64,000 bases of DNA. Source: Hymenobacter convexus (GTDB lineage Bacteria > Bacteroidota > Bacteroidia > Cytophagales > Hymenobacteraceae). The stretch is taken from NCBI RefSeq assembly GCF_030580955.1, contig NZ_JAUQON010000004.1:248001-312000 (forward strand), written 5' to 3'. A model generated the notes under the pieces. The model ran no database searches and was not told where the DNA came from. It worked only from the letters and a program-made list of their open reading frames with translations. The position numbers and the translations under genes were made by a program. Positions 34,744-42,246 of the stretch are shown here, in pieces (position 1 is the stretch's first letter; every line of letters starts with the position of its first letter).

Positions 34744-36998
34744 TGCTCCGCTCCTTGCCCCGGGCCCTAGTGGCCCGCTACGCGCCGCCCGTTTTCAAAA
34801 AGCTGCTGCGCCGCACCTGGCGGCGGGTGCAGGGGCTGCGGGCGCGTGGCCCGGCCCCGCGCCTGGTGTTCGCCTTTGCCGGGCGCACCGAGTACGCCCC
34901 CGGCACGGGCCGCGAGCTGTACGCGCACGAGCCGGTTTTCCGGGCCACCATTCAGGAATGCGAGCGCATCAGCACGCAGGTGCTGGGGGGGCCGTCCATC
35001 ATCGGTAACTTCACCGGGCTGCCCGAACCGGATTTTTTCGCCGATGAGGCCCGCCTCATGGTGACGAGTGCGGTGATGCAGCTGGCCCTTGTGGACCTGT
35101 GGCTGGCCCAAGGGGTGCAGCCCTCCGCCATCCTAGGCATTAGCTTGGGCGAAGCGGCGGCCGTATATGCCGCCGGCGGGCTAAGCCTGACGGATGCCAT
35201 GCGCGTGTGCCTCTGCTACTGCGCCGTAAGCCAGGCAACTACGCGCAACTACGCGCTGCTGGTGGTGCAGGGCGACGCGGCGACGGTGGGCCGGCTGGCG
35301 GCGGAGTGCCCTACCGAGTTATTTGTGGTTTTGGTGCTGAACGCCGGCAGCTGCCTAGCTTTTTGTCCCCAGCCAGCGGTGGAAGTGGCCCGGCAGTACC
35401 TGGCGGCCCACGCCATGGCCAGTACCGCCCCGCCCACCCGGCCCATCTGGCCCTACCATTCGCCGCACCTGGCTTGGCACCTCGATGCGCTGCGCGGGCC
35501 CCTGCACGGCTTGCAGCCCCAACCCCTGGCCTTGCCCTGCTACCTGGCCAGGGCGGGCGGCCGGGTCCCCGTTGGCACGGTGCTGGGCATTGAGTATTGG
35601 CTGGCGCTTATTCAATACCCGGTGAATGCTCACGCCGCATTAGAGGCAACGCTGGCCGATGGCTATTCGCTGTTTTTGCCCATCGGGGCCGCCCCTTTTC
35701 CTTTCCTGACGGAGCCCGCGCAACGCGCCGTCCTCCGGGCGGTTCAGGTACTACCGGCGTTGCGGCCGGATGAGCCGGAACGGAGCACACTGGCCGCCTG
35801 CCGGCAGCAACTTACTGATTACAAAGTGTTAACCTCTAATGCGCTGGCCCGGCCGGCGCTCAGCCCCACCGATTTCGTGGGTCAGTTTTCGCTCCGCGCG
35901 CTGGCCTCCGCGGCCGACCCTTACCCCGCTTTTGCGCATCTGCACCGGTTGGGCAGCTTGCATTTTGCGCCGAGCGAAGGCGGCTGGCTGGTGCTGAGCG
36001 TGGAGCTGGTGAATGCGGTACTGCGCGAGCCGACGGTATTTTCCAGCACTATCAACTCGGATTTCGATACCGAGCTCATCGGGGCCGACCCGCCCCTGCA
36101 CACCCTCAACCGGCAGCTGCTGCAGTCCTTCTTCGCGCCCAAAGAGCTGGCCGCGCTGCGCGGTTTCACCGAGGGCATGGTGACTGAGCTGGCGGGGGCA
36201 GCGCAGGGCCGGCCTTCCTTCGATTTTGTGACGGAACTGGTGATTCCGCTGACCCAGGCGGTGAGTGCGCGGCTGCTGGGCCTCAGCACCGCCGAGCGCC
36301 AGCAGCTGCAAGCCAGCCTGCCCGGCCCCACCTACGCGCTGGGCTACGTGGCGGAGCTGAACAATTACCTGGTCAATTACTTCGGGCAGAAGCAGCCGAC
36401 AGAGGAGCCCCTGCTCCTGAACCGCCTGCTACTGCTTATCCGCGACGACCAGACAACTGTGGCAGTGGCCGTCAGCCTGGCCCAAACCATGTGGATGGCC
36501 AGCATCACCACCACCAGCATGCTGATAAGCAACGCGGTGCACTACCTGCTCACCCACCCCGTGGTGGCCGACCAGCTGCGTGTCCAGCCCGAACTCATCG
36601 ATGCGTTTATCGAGGAAATTCTGCGCCTGGAGCCGCCGCTCGGGGCTTTGTGGCGCACCGTCATCCGGCCCGTGACCCTAGGTGGCCAGGAAATTCCGGC
36701 CGGTGCCTCCGTGGTGTGCAGCATCGTGGCGGCCAACCGCGACCCGGCCCGCTACACCCGCCCCGATGAGCTGGACCTGCACCGCCGCCCCGCGCGGCAC
36801 CTTTCCTTCGGCGGCGGCGTGCATGCCTGCCTGGGGGCGCACCTGGCCCGGCTGGAGGCGCGGGTGGTGGTGGAGTGGCTGCTGGCCCACGGCCCCGCCC
36901 TGCGCCTGACCAACGCCTCGGCCCCGCCCGAGTACTTTCCGACCCAGCATTTCCGGGCCCTAGCCACCCTGCCCCTCACCTTACAGCCCACCACCTGA
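34743..36998 (+). CDS. Acyltransferase (malonyl-transacylase-like) fused to cytochrome P450
   Basis: The 751-residue protein has two catalytic domains in one frame. Residues about 40-335 follow FabD/PKS acyltransferases: FAFAGRTEYAPGTGRELY, the nucleophile Ser134 in LGISLGEAAAVY and the catalytic His239 in PYHSPH. The stretch that carries the malonyl-binding Arg in FabD (RGRxMQ) reads YCAVSQ, so a non-malonyl acyl group is likely. Residues about 385-745 are a soluble P450: helix-I region MASITTT lacking the usual acid, Glu625-x-x-Arg628, and heme ligand Cys696 in FGGGVHACLG. There is no signal or membrane segment. It sits between exporter subunits with one-base overlaps on both sides. I know no characterised protein with this architecture. 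Confidence 0.88.
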   Translation: MLRSLPRALVARYAPPVFKKLLRRTWRRVQGLRARGPAPRLVFAFAGRTEYAPGTGRELYAHEPVFRATIQECERISTQVLGGPSIIGNFTGLPEPDFFADEARLMVTSAVMQLALVDLWLAQGVQPSAILGISLGEAAAVYAAGGLSLTDAMRVCLCYCAVSQATTRNYALLVVQGDAATVGRLAAECPTELFVVLVLNAGSCLAFCPQPAVEVARQYLAAHAMASTAPPTRPIWPYHSPHLAWHLDALRGPLHGLQPQPLALPCYLARAGGRVPVGTVLGIEYWLALIQYPVNAHAALEATLADGYSLFLPIGAAPFPFLTEPAQRAVLRAVQVLPALRPDEPERSTLAACRQQLTDYKVLTSNALARPALSPTDFVGQFSLRALASAADPYPAFAHLHRLGSLHFAPSEGGWLVLSVELVNAVLREPTVFSSTINSDFDTELIGADPPLHTLNRQLLQSFFAPKELAALRGFTEGMVTELAGAAQGRPSFDFVTELVIPLTQAVSARLLGLSTAERQQLQASLPGPTYALGYVAELNNYLVNYFGQKQPTEEPLLLNRLLLLIRDDQTTVAVAVSLAQTMWMASITTTSMLISNAVHYLLTHPVVADQLRVQPELIDAFIEEILRLEPPLGALWRTVIRPVTLGGQEIPAGASVVCSIVAANRDPARYTRPDELDLHRRPARHLSFGGGVHACLGAHLARLEARVVVEWLLAHGPALRLTNASAPPEYFPTQHFRALATLPLTLQPTT

Positions 36999-38248
36999 TG
37001 GCCGCCCCCACTACCCCGCCGGACGCCGTGGTTACGGTGCGTAACCTGTCCAAAAAATACTGCCGCCAGCTGCGCACCTCGCTCTGGTACGGGCTGCGCG
37101 ATATCGCGGCCGAGGCCTGGCCGGGCGCCCGGCCGCCGGCCCAGCTGCGCCGCGACGAGTTCTGGAGCCTGCACGAGTTGTCGTTTGAGCTGCGCCGGGG
37201 CGAGGCGCTGGCCATCATTGGGGCCAACGGGGCCGGCAAAAGCACGCTGCTCAAGCTGCTCAACGGCCTCATCAAGCCCGATGCCGGCAGCATCCGCCTG
37301 CGGGGCCGGGTGGGCGCCCTCATCGAGCTGGGCGCGGGCCTCGACCCGGTGCTGACCGGCCGCGAGAACATCTTTCTGCGGGCGGCGCTGCTGGGCGTGG
37401 GCCGCGCGCAGGCGCTGCCGCTGCTGCCGGCCATCATCGAGTTTACGGGCCTGGGCGAGGCCATTGAGATGCCCGTGCAGTTCTACAGCTCGGGCATGGT
37501 GGCGCGCCTGGCCTACGCCGTGGCCGCCCACCTGCACCCCGACGTGCTGCTGGTGGACGAAGTGCTGGCCGTGGGCGACTTCGACTTTCAGCGCAAGTGC
37601 ATTCACCACATGATGAGCTACTTGGCATCGGGAGGCTCGCTCATTCTGGTGTCGCACCAGCCCCACCACATTCAGGCGGTGTGCCGGCGCGGCCTCGTGC
37701 TGGAGAAGGGCCGGCTGGCGTTTGAAGGGACGGCCACCGAGGCGCTGGACTATTATTTTTTCCGGCAGCTGGCCGACGCCGACCGCGCGGCGCAGGCGCA
37801 GCCCGTGCCGACGTTGAGCCCGGCGCGCCCCGTGGTCATTGAGGAGTTGGTCATCACAGGCGCCGGGGCGGTGGTCCTGGCCGGCGAGGCGGTGACCGTG
37901 GCCCTGACGTACCAGGCCCTGCAGCCGCAGGAAAACACCTGCTGGGGATTCTTTTTCTACACGCCCGATGGCAGCACGTGCATCACCGGGGCGTACTCCC
38001 AATCGGCGCGGCTGGCGGCCGGGCGGCATCAGCTCGCCTGCCGCCTGCCGCGCCTGCCGCTCACGGCCGGCGAATACCTGGTAAAATCCATCGTGGCCGA
38101 GCTGACAACCCTGCAGCCCCTGGCCATGCGGGGCTGGGAAGACGCCCCCACCCGGCTGCGGGTCGAAACCCCGGAGGCCAGCCTGCAGGCCAATGCCCAC
38201 CGCATGCTCCAACAACTCACCACTTTGGAAGTAGAATGGAACCACTAA
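36998..38248 (+). CDS. ABC export ATPase with C-terminal cargo domain (Wzt-like)
   Basis: The start at 36998 overlaps the previous stop as TGATG. The 416-residue protein has an ABC domain with Walker A IIGANGAGKSTLLK (K81), signature YSSGMVARLAYAVA and Walker B VLLVDEVLAVGD. After residue about 265 comes a beta-sandwich like Wzt C-terminal domains (VVIEELVITGAG, ENTCWGFFFYTPDGS, AGEYLVKSIVAEL). In O-antigen exporters that domain recognises the capped end of the glycan. This predicts a chemically marked substrate, perhaps made by the neighbouring enzymes. Confidence 0.92.
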   Translation: MAAPTTPPDAVVTVRNLSKKYCRQLRTSLWYGLRDIAAEAWPGARPPAQLRRDEFWSLHELSFELRRGEALAIIGANGAGKSTLLKLLNGLIKPDAGSIRLRGRVGALIELGAGLDPVLTGRENIFLRAALLGVGRAQALPLLPAIIEFTGLGEAIEMPVQFYSSGMVARLAYAVAAHLHPDVLLVDEVLAVGDFDFQRKCIHHMMSYLASGGSLILVSHQPHHIQAVCRRGLVLEKGRLAFEGTATEALDYYFFRQLADADRAAQAQPVPTLSPARPVVIEELVITGAGAVVLAGEAVTVALTYQALQPQENTCWGFFFYTPDGSTCITGAYSQSARLAAGRHQLACRLPRLPLTAGEYLVKSIVAELTTLQPLAMRGWEDAPTRLRVETPEASLQANAHRMLQQLTTLEVEWNH

Positions 38249-39315
38249 CCCCGTCCGCCGTTGCCCCGCCCCACCCCACTGCCATTGCGCAGGCCCTGGC
38301 CCGGGGCGTGACTTACCTGGAGCAGCACCAGTACCCCAACGGCGAGTTTTGCAGCTACTTCGCGCCCGATGACGCCATCCAAGGGTGGTGCCTGCCCGAT
38401 AGTGCCGTGTTTCCGGCGGCGCTGGTGGCGGGCTGCCTGCTGTGGCTGCCCCTCACGCCGCAGGTGGATGGCATCCTGACGCGCGCCACCACCTTTTTTG
38501 AGCACCAGATGAACCACGGCGGCTTGTGGAACCACTTCACGACGCTCCACCGCTGGCGCCACACCTGCCCGCTCGATGTGGACGACACCGCCTGCGTGTC
38601 GGCCATTCTGCGGGCCCGGGGGGTGGCCTGCCCCCGCCCCAGCAACGTGCCGCTGCTGCTCGCCAACCGCAACAAGCAGGGGCTGTTCTACTCCTGGTTT
38701 CTGCTGCGCCTGCGCTGGAACCGCAACCGCACCTACTGGCGCGTGACGCTACCGGAGCTGCTGCGGCCCGTGCAAAGCCTGCTGTTCTGGTTCAACGTGG
38801 AAGCCAGCCGCAACGACGTGGACGGCGTGGTGAATGCCAACGCGCTGTACTACCTCGGCCCCGGCCCCGAAACCCAGCCCATCGTAGACTTCCTGCTGCG
38901 CATCATCGCCGAAAAGCGGGAAGCCGACTGCGACCTCTGGTACCGCGACGCGCATTTCGTGTACTACTTTTTTACCCGGGCCTACCACAGCGGCGTGCCG
39001 GCGCTGGAGCCCCTGCGCCAGCCCATCATCGACCGCATTCTGGCCCGTGCCCGGCCCGACGGCCGGCTGGGCGATACCCTGGCCGACACCGCCTGGGCCG
39101 CGTGTAGCCTGCTCAACCTCGGCAGCTACCCACCGGAGTTGACCGCCGCCATCAATTATCTGCTTAAAAAGCAAGAAGCCGCCGGCAACTGGCCGCGCTG
39201 GCTGCTGTACTACGGCGGCCCCAAAAAGCGCATGGGCTGGGGCTCAGAGGAAATGACCACCGGCTTTTGCCTCGAAGCGCTGGCCCGCTACCAGGCCAGC
39301 CTGCTCACGACGTAA
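38236..39315 (+). CDS. Class II terpene-cyclase-like alpha-barrel protein with DxDD motif
   Basis: The 359-residue protein overlaps the ATPase gene by 13 bases. It is built of helices typical of the squalene-hopene/prenyltransferase alpha-alpha barrel (GVTYLEQHQYPNGEFCSYF, LADTAWAACSLLNLG, TTGFCLEALARYQ). Residues 114-117 read D-V-D-D and are followed by TA; class II diterpene cyclases protonate a double bond with this motif. At 359 residues it is shorter than two-barrel cyclases, so it may have one barrel. It may be an active cyclase or a non-enzymatic relative. A UbiA-type gene and a P450 in the same locus support isoprenoid chemistry. Confidence 0.7.
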   Translation: MEPLTPSAVAPPHPTAIAQALARGVTYLEQHQYPNGEFCSYFAPDDAIQGWCLPDSAVFPAALVAGCLLWLPLTPQVDGILTRATTFFEHQMNHGGLWNHFTTLHRWRHTCPLDVDDTACVSAILRARGVACPRPSNVPLLLANRNKQGLFYSWFLLRLRWNRNRTYWRVTLPELLRPVQSLLFWFNVEASRNDVDGVVNANALYYLGPGPETQPIVDFLLRIIAEKREADCDLWYRDAHFVYYFFTRAYHSGVPALEPLRQPIIDRILARARPDGRLGDTLADTAWAACSLLNLGSYPPELTAAINYLLKKQEAAGNWPRWLLYYGGPKKRMGWGSEEMTTGFCLEALARYQASLLTT

Positions 39316-39328
39316 CCCTTGTCGCCTG

Positions 39329-39561
39329 ATGGAACCACTTTCCCCGGTGCCCGCCGGCCGCTATGCGGAATTGGATTTGCTGCGCTTTCTGGCCAGTCTG
39401 GCCGTGGTGCTCTTGCATTTCACCTACAGCATACAGCGGGCGGCGTGCTGGTGCTGCTGCTGGCCTGGGCCGCCCACGCGCTGGTAGAGCGCCCCCTGAG
39501 CCGGCGGCAGGGCCAATGGCTCACCCTGCTGCTGGCAGCTGCGCGCCTGCGCCTTAGCTAA
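39329..39561 (+). pseudogene. Acyltransferase-3 (OafA-like) remnant with internal deletion
   Basis: From ATG 39329 the frame encodes YAELDLLRFLASLAVVLLHF, the first membrane helix of acyltransferase-3 proteins, then FTYSIQ. After about 39437 the recognisable sequence continues in another frame as GGVLVLLLAWAAHALVERPLSRR, the last helix and HxxVERP end of the same family. The middle of about 300 residues is missing and the two ends are out of frame, so it cannot be functional. An intact family member follows directly. Confidence 0.8.
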
Positions 39562-39598
39562 TTACCTGTCCTTTTTGCCACCTCCGGTTCCGCTGCTC

Positions 39599-40726
39599 AT
39601 GCCTCAGCATCTCGAAAAAGTCAACGTGCTGCGCGGTGCAGCCATCATGCTCGTGTTTGGCTACCATTCCCTGCTTGTCGTCTTTGGGCAGTACGAAATC
39701 TATGATTTCAGCCCCTCCGGCCTTTGGATTGATTTTGCGCGGTATGCCCCCGGGCGAATTGTGCTGGGCCTGACGCCTCCGGGCCTGGGCGCGCAGGGCG
39801 TGACGCTGTTTCTGGTTATTTCGGGCTTCCTCATTCACTGGGGCTTCCTGAAAAGCGGGGCCACTTTCCGTCCCGGCGAGTTTTTCAGCAAGCGCTTCTG
39901 GCGCATCTACCCGCCTTACCTGGTGGCGGTGGCCGTGTTTGGCCTCACCCTCGGCACGGGCGGGCAGTGGAGCCTGCTCACCCACCTCACGCTCACCCAC
40001 AACCTGTTCGAGCGCACCTTTTTCACCATCAATCCCTCGTTCTGGTCGTTGGCGCTTGAAGCGCAGCTGTACGTGCTGTATCCGGTGTTTTTGCTGCTGC
40101 GCCGCTGGCTGGGGGGCGTAGGCAAGGCCACGCTGGCCGTGGCGGCTCTCGCGGGGCTGGCCATGGCGCTGGAAATTGGCGGGCAAACCCGTTCCCCCAC
40201 GCTTTGGCTTTCCGTGCTCAACCTCTGGATTGTGTGGGCGCTGGGGGCCTATTTTGGCGAGCAATTCTTCCAGGGCAGGCGCGTCTTCAGGCGCGGGTCC
40301 GCCCACCTGGCGGGCGCCTACGGGCTGCTCACCCTGTCCGCACTTACGCCGGTGTATGCGTTGCTGGGCCGGGCGCTGTTCAGCCTGTTTTTCATTTGCC
40401 TGATGGACTGGTACCTGCACCGGCCCGCATCCGCTGCATCAGCAGTTGGGCAGGTGCTGACGGGCCTCGTGGCGCGGGTAGGCCTGTATAGCTACAGCAT
40501 CTACCTGTTTCATCAGCCCTTCCTGGCCGACATCATTCAGTTCCTAAGTTTCGGGCAGCAGAGCAAGCCGGTGCTGGGCCTGGCCGTGGCCGCGTCATTT
40601 GCGCTCCTGTTCGCCATCGCCCACTTCACCTACCACTGGCTCGAGCTGCCGGCCATTCACTGGGGCAAAGCGCTGGATGCCCGGTGGCAACGGCCCGGGC
40701 CCGCCGCCGCTGTTTCAAAGACTTGA
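39599..40726 (+). CDS. Acyltransferase-3 family membrane O-acyltransferase
   Basis: The start at 39599 gives 375 residues with about ten membrane helices. The family start EKVNVLRGAAIMLVFGYHS carries the conserved Arg and active-site His. SGFLIHWGFLKSG, FFSKRFWRIYPPYL and NPSFWSLALEAQLYVLYPVF are hallmark segments, and SYSIYLFHQPFL lies near the end. Such enzymes transfer acetyl or other acyl groups to surface sugars or lipids. It closes the export locus and probably decorates its product. The last 12 bases overlap the convergent HsdR-N-type gene. Confidence 0.92.
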   Translation: MPQHLEKVNVLRGAAIMLVFGYHSLLVVFGQYEIYDFSPSGLWIDFARYAPGRIVLGLTPPGLGAQGVTLFLVISGFLIHWGFLKSGATFRPGEFFSKRFWRIYPPYLVAVAVFGLTLGTGGQWSLLTHLTLTHNLFERTFFTINPSFWSLALEAQLYVLYPVFLLLRRWLGGVGKATLAVAALAGLAMALEIGGQTRSPTLWLSVLNLWIVWALGAYFGEQFFQGRRVFRRGSAHLAGAYGLLTLSALTPVYALLGRALFSLFFICLMDWYLHRPASAASAVGQVLTGLVARVGLYSYSIYLFHQPFLADIIQFLSFGQQSKPVLGLAVAASFALLFAIAHFTYHWLELPAIHWGKALDARWQRPGPAAAVSKT

Positions 40727-41188
40727 TTTTAGTTTCACCGCGTCGGGGAAGGCCGGTATTTCGGCCAGCCGCTCGTTCGTGCGCGCCACGAAATCGACGC
40801 GCCAGCAGTAGTGCACCAGGCCGTTGGTGAGCAGCAGCAGCGGTGCGCCAATGGTTTGGTTGTAGGTGGAGGCCTGCCGAGCCACGGCCGCGTCGATGGC
40901 CACAACGGGCGCCTTACACTCCACCAGTAGCAGGGGCTGGCCGGCGGGGTCGAGGGCCAGCAGGTCAGTGCGCTTTTGGCGCTGGTTGTAGCGCAGGCCG
41001 CGCTCCAGGGCCAGCAGGCCGCGCGGGTAGCCCAGGTCGTTTATCAAAAAGTGCACGACGTGCTGGCGCACCCACTCCTCGGGCGTGAGCACAACGTGCT
41101 TACGCCGGAGAATATCCCAGATAAGGGGTTGATTTGTGGCCGATTTCGTAAGTTTGGCCTCGAAAGGCGGCAGGTCCAGGGCTTGCAT
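40715..41188 (-). CDS. HsdR N-terminal-type (PD-D/ExK) protein
   Basis: The ATG at 41188, 6 bases after a -7 element, gives 157 residues. Frames further upstream run into an octamer repeat. The central GLRYNQRQKRTDLLAL and LLVECKAPVVAID form the D-(E)xK site of HsdR N-terminal nuclease-like domains. The rest is short, so no helicase is attached and no methylase or specificity gene is near. Similar stand-alone proteins are common in Bacteroidota and have no clear role. It is not evidence for a restriction system. Confidence 0.85.
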   Translation of the reverse strand: MQALDLPPFEAKLTKSATNQPLIWDILRRKHVVLTPEEWVRQHVVHFLINDLGYPRGLLALERGLRYNQRQKRTDLLALDPAGQPLLLVECKAPVVAIDAAVARQASTYNQTIGAPLLLLTNGLVHYCWRVDFVARTNERLAEIPAFPDAVKLKSSL

Positions 41189-41193
41189 CACCT

Positions 41194-41202
41194 CCAAAGG
41201 TA
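41194..41202 (-). promoter_or_regulatory. Promoter -7 element, leaderless spacing
   Basis: On the minus strand TACCTTTGG matches TAnnTTTG; the TTTG ends 6 bases before the ATG at 41188. Confidence 0.65.
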
Positions 41203-41215
41203 GGGGTCTGGTATC

Positions 41216-41299
41216 GAGTGACTGAGCAACTGAGTGGCTAAGTGACTCCGGAACGCATACCCTTTTCTCACTCCCGAACTTAGCCATTCAGCCACTCAA
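41216..41299. repeat. Degenerate octamer repeat arranged as an inverted pair
   Basis: Four tandem octamers GAGTGACT, GAGCAACT, GAGTGGCT and AAGTGACT (41216-41247) are mirrored on the other strand by GAGTGGCT, GAATGGCT and a degenerate unit (about 41275-41299). The array lies in the promoter gap between two divergent genes. Confidence 0.75.
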
Positions 41300-41308
41300 A
41301 GCACCTTT

Positions 41309-42079
41309 ATGAAGACCAAAGAAGAAATTGTCAACAACTGGCTGCCGCGCTACACGGGCGTGCCTCTGAACGAGTTTGGGCAGTACATCCTGCTCACCAA
41401 TTTCAGCAACTACGTGTACATGTTTGCCGAGCAGTTCGACTGCGAAGTGCGCGGCCTCGATAAGCCGATGCAGACCGCCACGGCCCACGGCATCACCATC
41501 ATCAACTTCGGCATGGGCTCGCCCATGGCCGCCACGGTAATGGATTTGCTCTCGGCCATCAAGCCCAAAGCGGCGCTGTTTCTGGGCAAGTGCGGCGGCC
41601 TGAAAAAGACCAAGCTCGGCGACCTGGTGCTGCCCATCGCAGCCATTCGCGGCGACGGTACTTCCGACGACTACCTGCCCAAGGAAATTCCGGCCCTGCC
41701 TTCCTTCCGCCTGCAACGCGCGGTTTCGTCGATGATTAAGAAGCACGAGCTGGACTACTATACCGGCACCGTATACACCACCAACCGCCGCGTGTGGGAG
41801 CACGACCAGGAGTTCAAGGACTACCTGCGCCGGGTGCGCGCCCTGGCCGTGGACATGGAAACGGCCACCATTTTCGTGTGCGGCTTCATGAACGAAATCC
41901 CCCACGGCGCGCTGCTGCTGGTGAGCGACAACCCGATGACGCCCGAGGGCGTGAAAACGTCGGAATCAGACTCGAAAGTGACCACCAACTTCGTGAAGCA
42001 GCACCTGCAAATCGGCATCGAGTCGCTGCAGGAGCTGCAGTTCTCGGGCGAGTCGGTGAAGCACATGCGCTTCGAGTAG
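41309..42079 (+). CDS. amn: AMP nucleosidase, short Bacteroidota type
   Basis: The 256-residue enzyme splits AMP to adenine and ribose-5-phosphate in the cytoplasm. The nucleoside-phosphorylase fold is seen in HGITIINFGMGSPMAATVMD, ALFLGKCGGLKKTKLGDLVLP and AVDMETATIFVCG, the last carrying the purine-binding Glu. LLLVSDNPMTPEGVKTSESD is the conserved late block. Length fits the short family without the extra N-terminal domain of the enterobacterial enzyme. The gene stands alone after the octamer repeat. Confidence 0.92.
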   Translation: MKTKEEIVNNWLPRYTGVPLNEFGQYILLTNFSNYVYMFAEQFDCEVRGLDKPMQTATAHGITIINFGMGSPMAATVMDLLSAIKPKAALFLGKCGGLKKTKLGDLVLPIAAIRGDGTSDDYLPKEIPALPSFRLQRAVSSMIKKHELDYYTGTVYTTNRRVWEHDQEFKDYLRRVRALAVDMETATIFVCGFMNEIPHGALLLVSDNPMTPEGVKTSESDSKVTTNFVKQHLQIGIESLQELQFSGESVKHMRFE

Positions 42080-42102
42080 GCTGCGCTTAATTTGACGATT
42101 CC

Positions 42103-42207
42103 GGAACGTCATGCTGAGCGAAGCCGAAGTATCTCTACCGCAATACTAAAATTGATTAGTTGCGCGGTAGAGATGCTTCGGCTGCGCTCAGCATGACGTT
42201 CTTTTTT
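42103..42207. repeat. GTCAT-type palindromic repeat, copy 4
   Basis: Arms of about 40 bases (42103-42142 and 42161-42207) read AACGTCATGCTGAGCG...GAAG and the complement. The loop ACTAAAATTGATTAGTTGCG is shared with copy 5. T-run on the 3' side. It lies just upstream of the amidohydrolase. Confidence 0.9.
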
Positions 42208-42246
42208 GCTTTTCCTCACCGGGATTTCCCGTTCAAAACTCCCCGT

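Noticed and set aside
40715..41188. Type I restriction system
   Set aside because: Only an HsdR N-terminal-like domain is present; no helicase, methylase or specificity gene is near.
41216..41299. CRISPR-like array
   Set aside because: Units are 8 bases, directly adjacent and degenerate, with no spacers and no cas genes.
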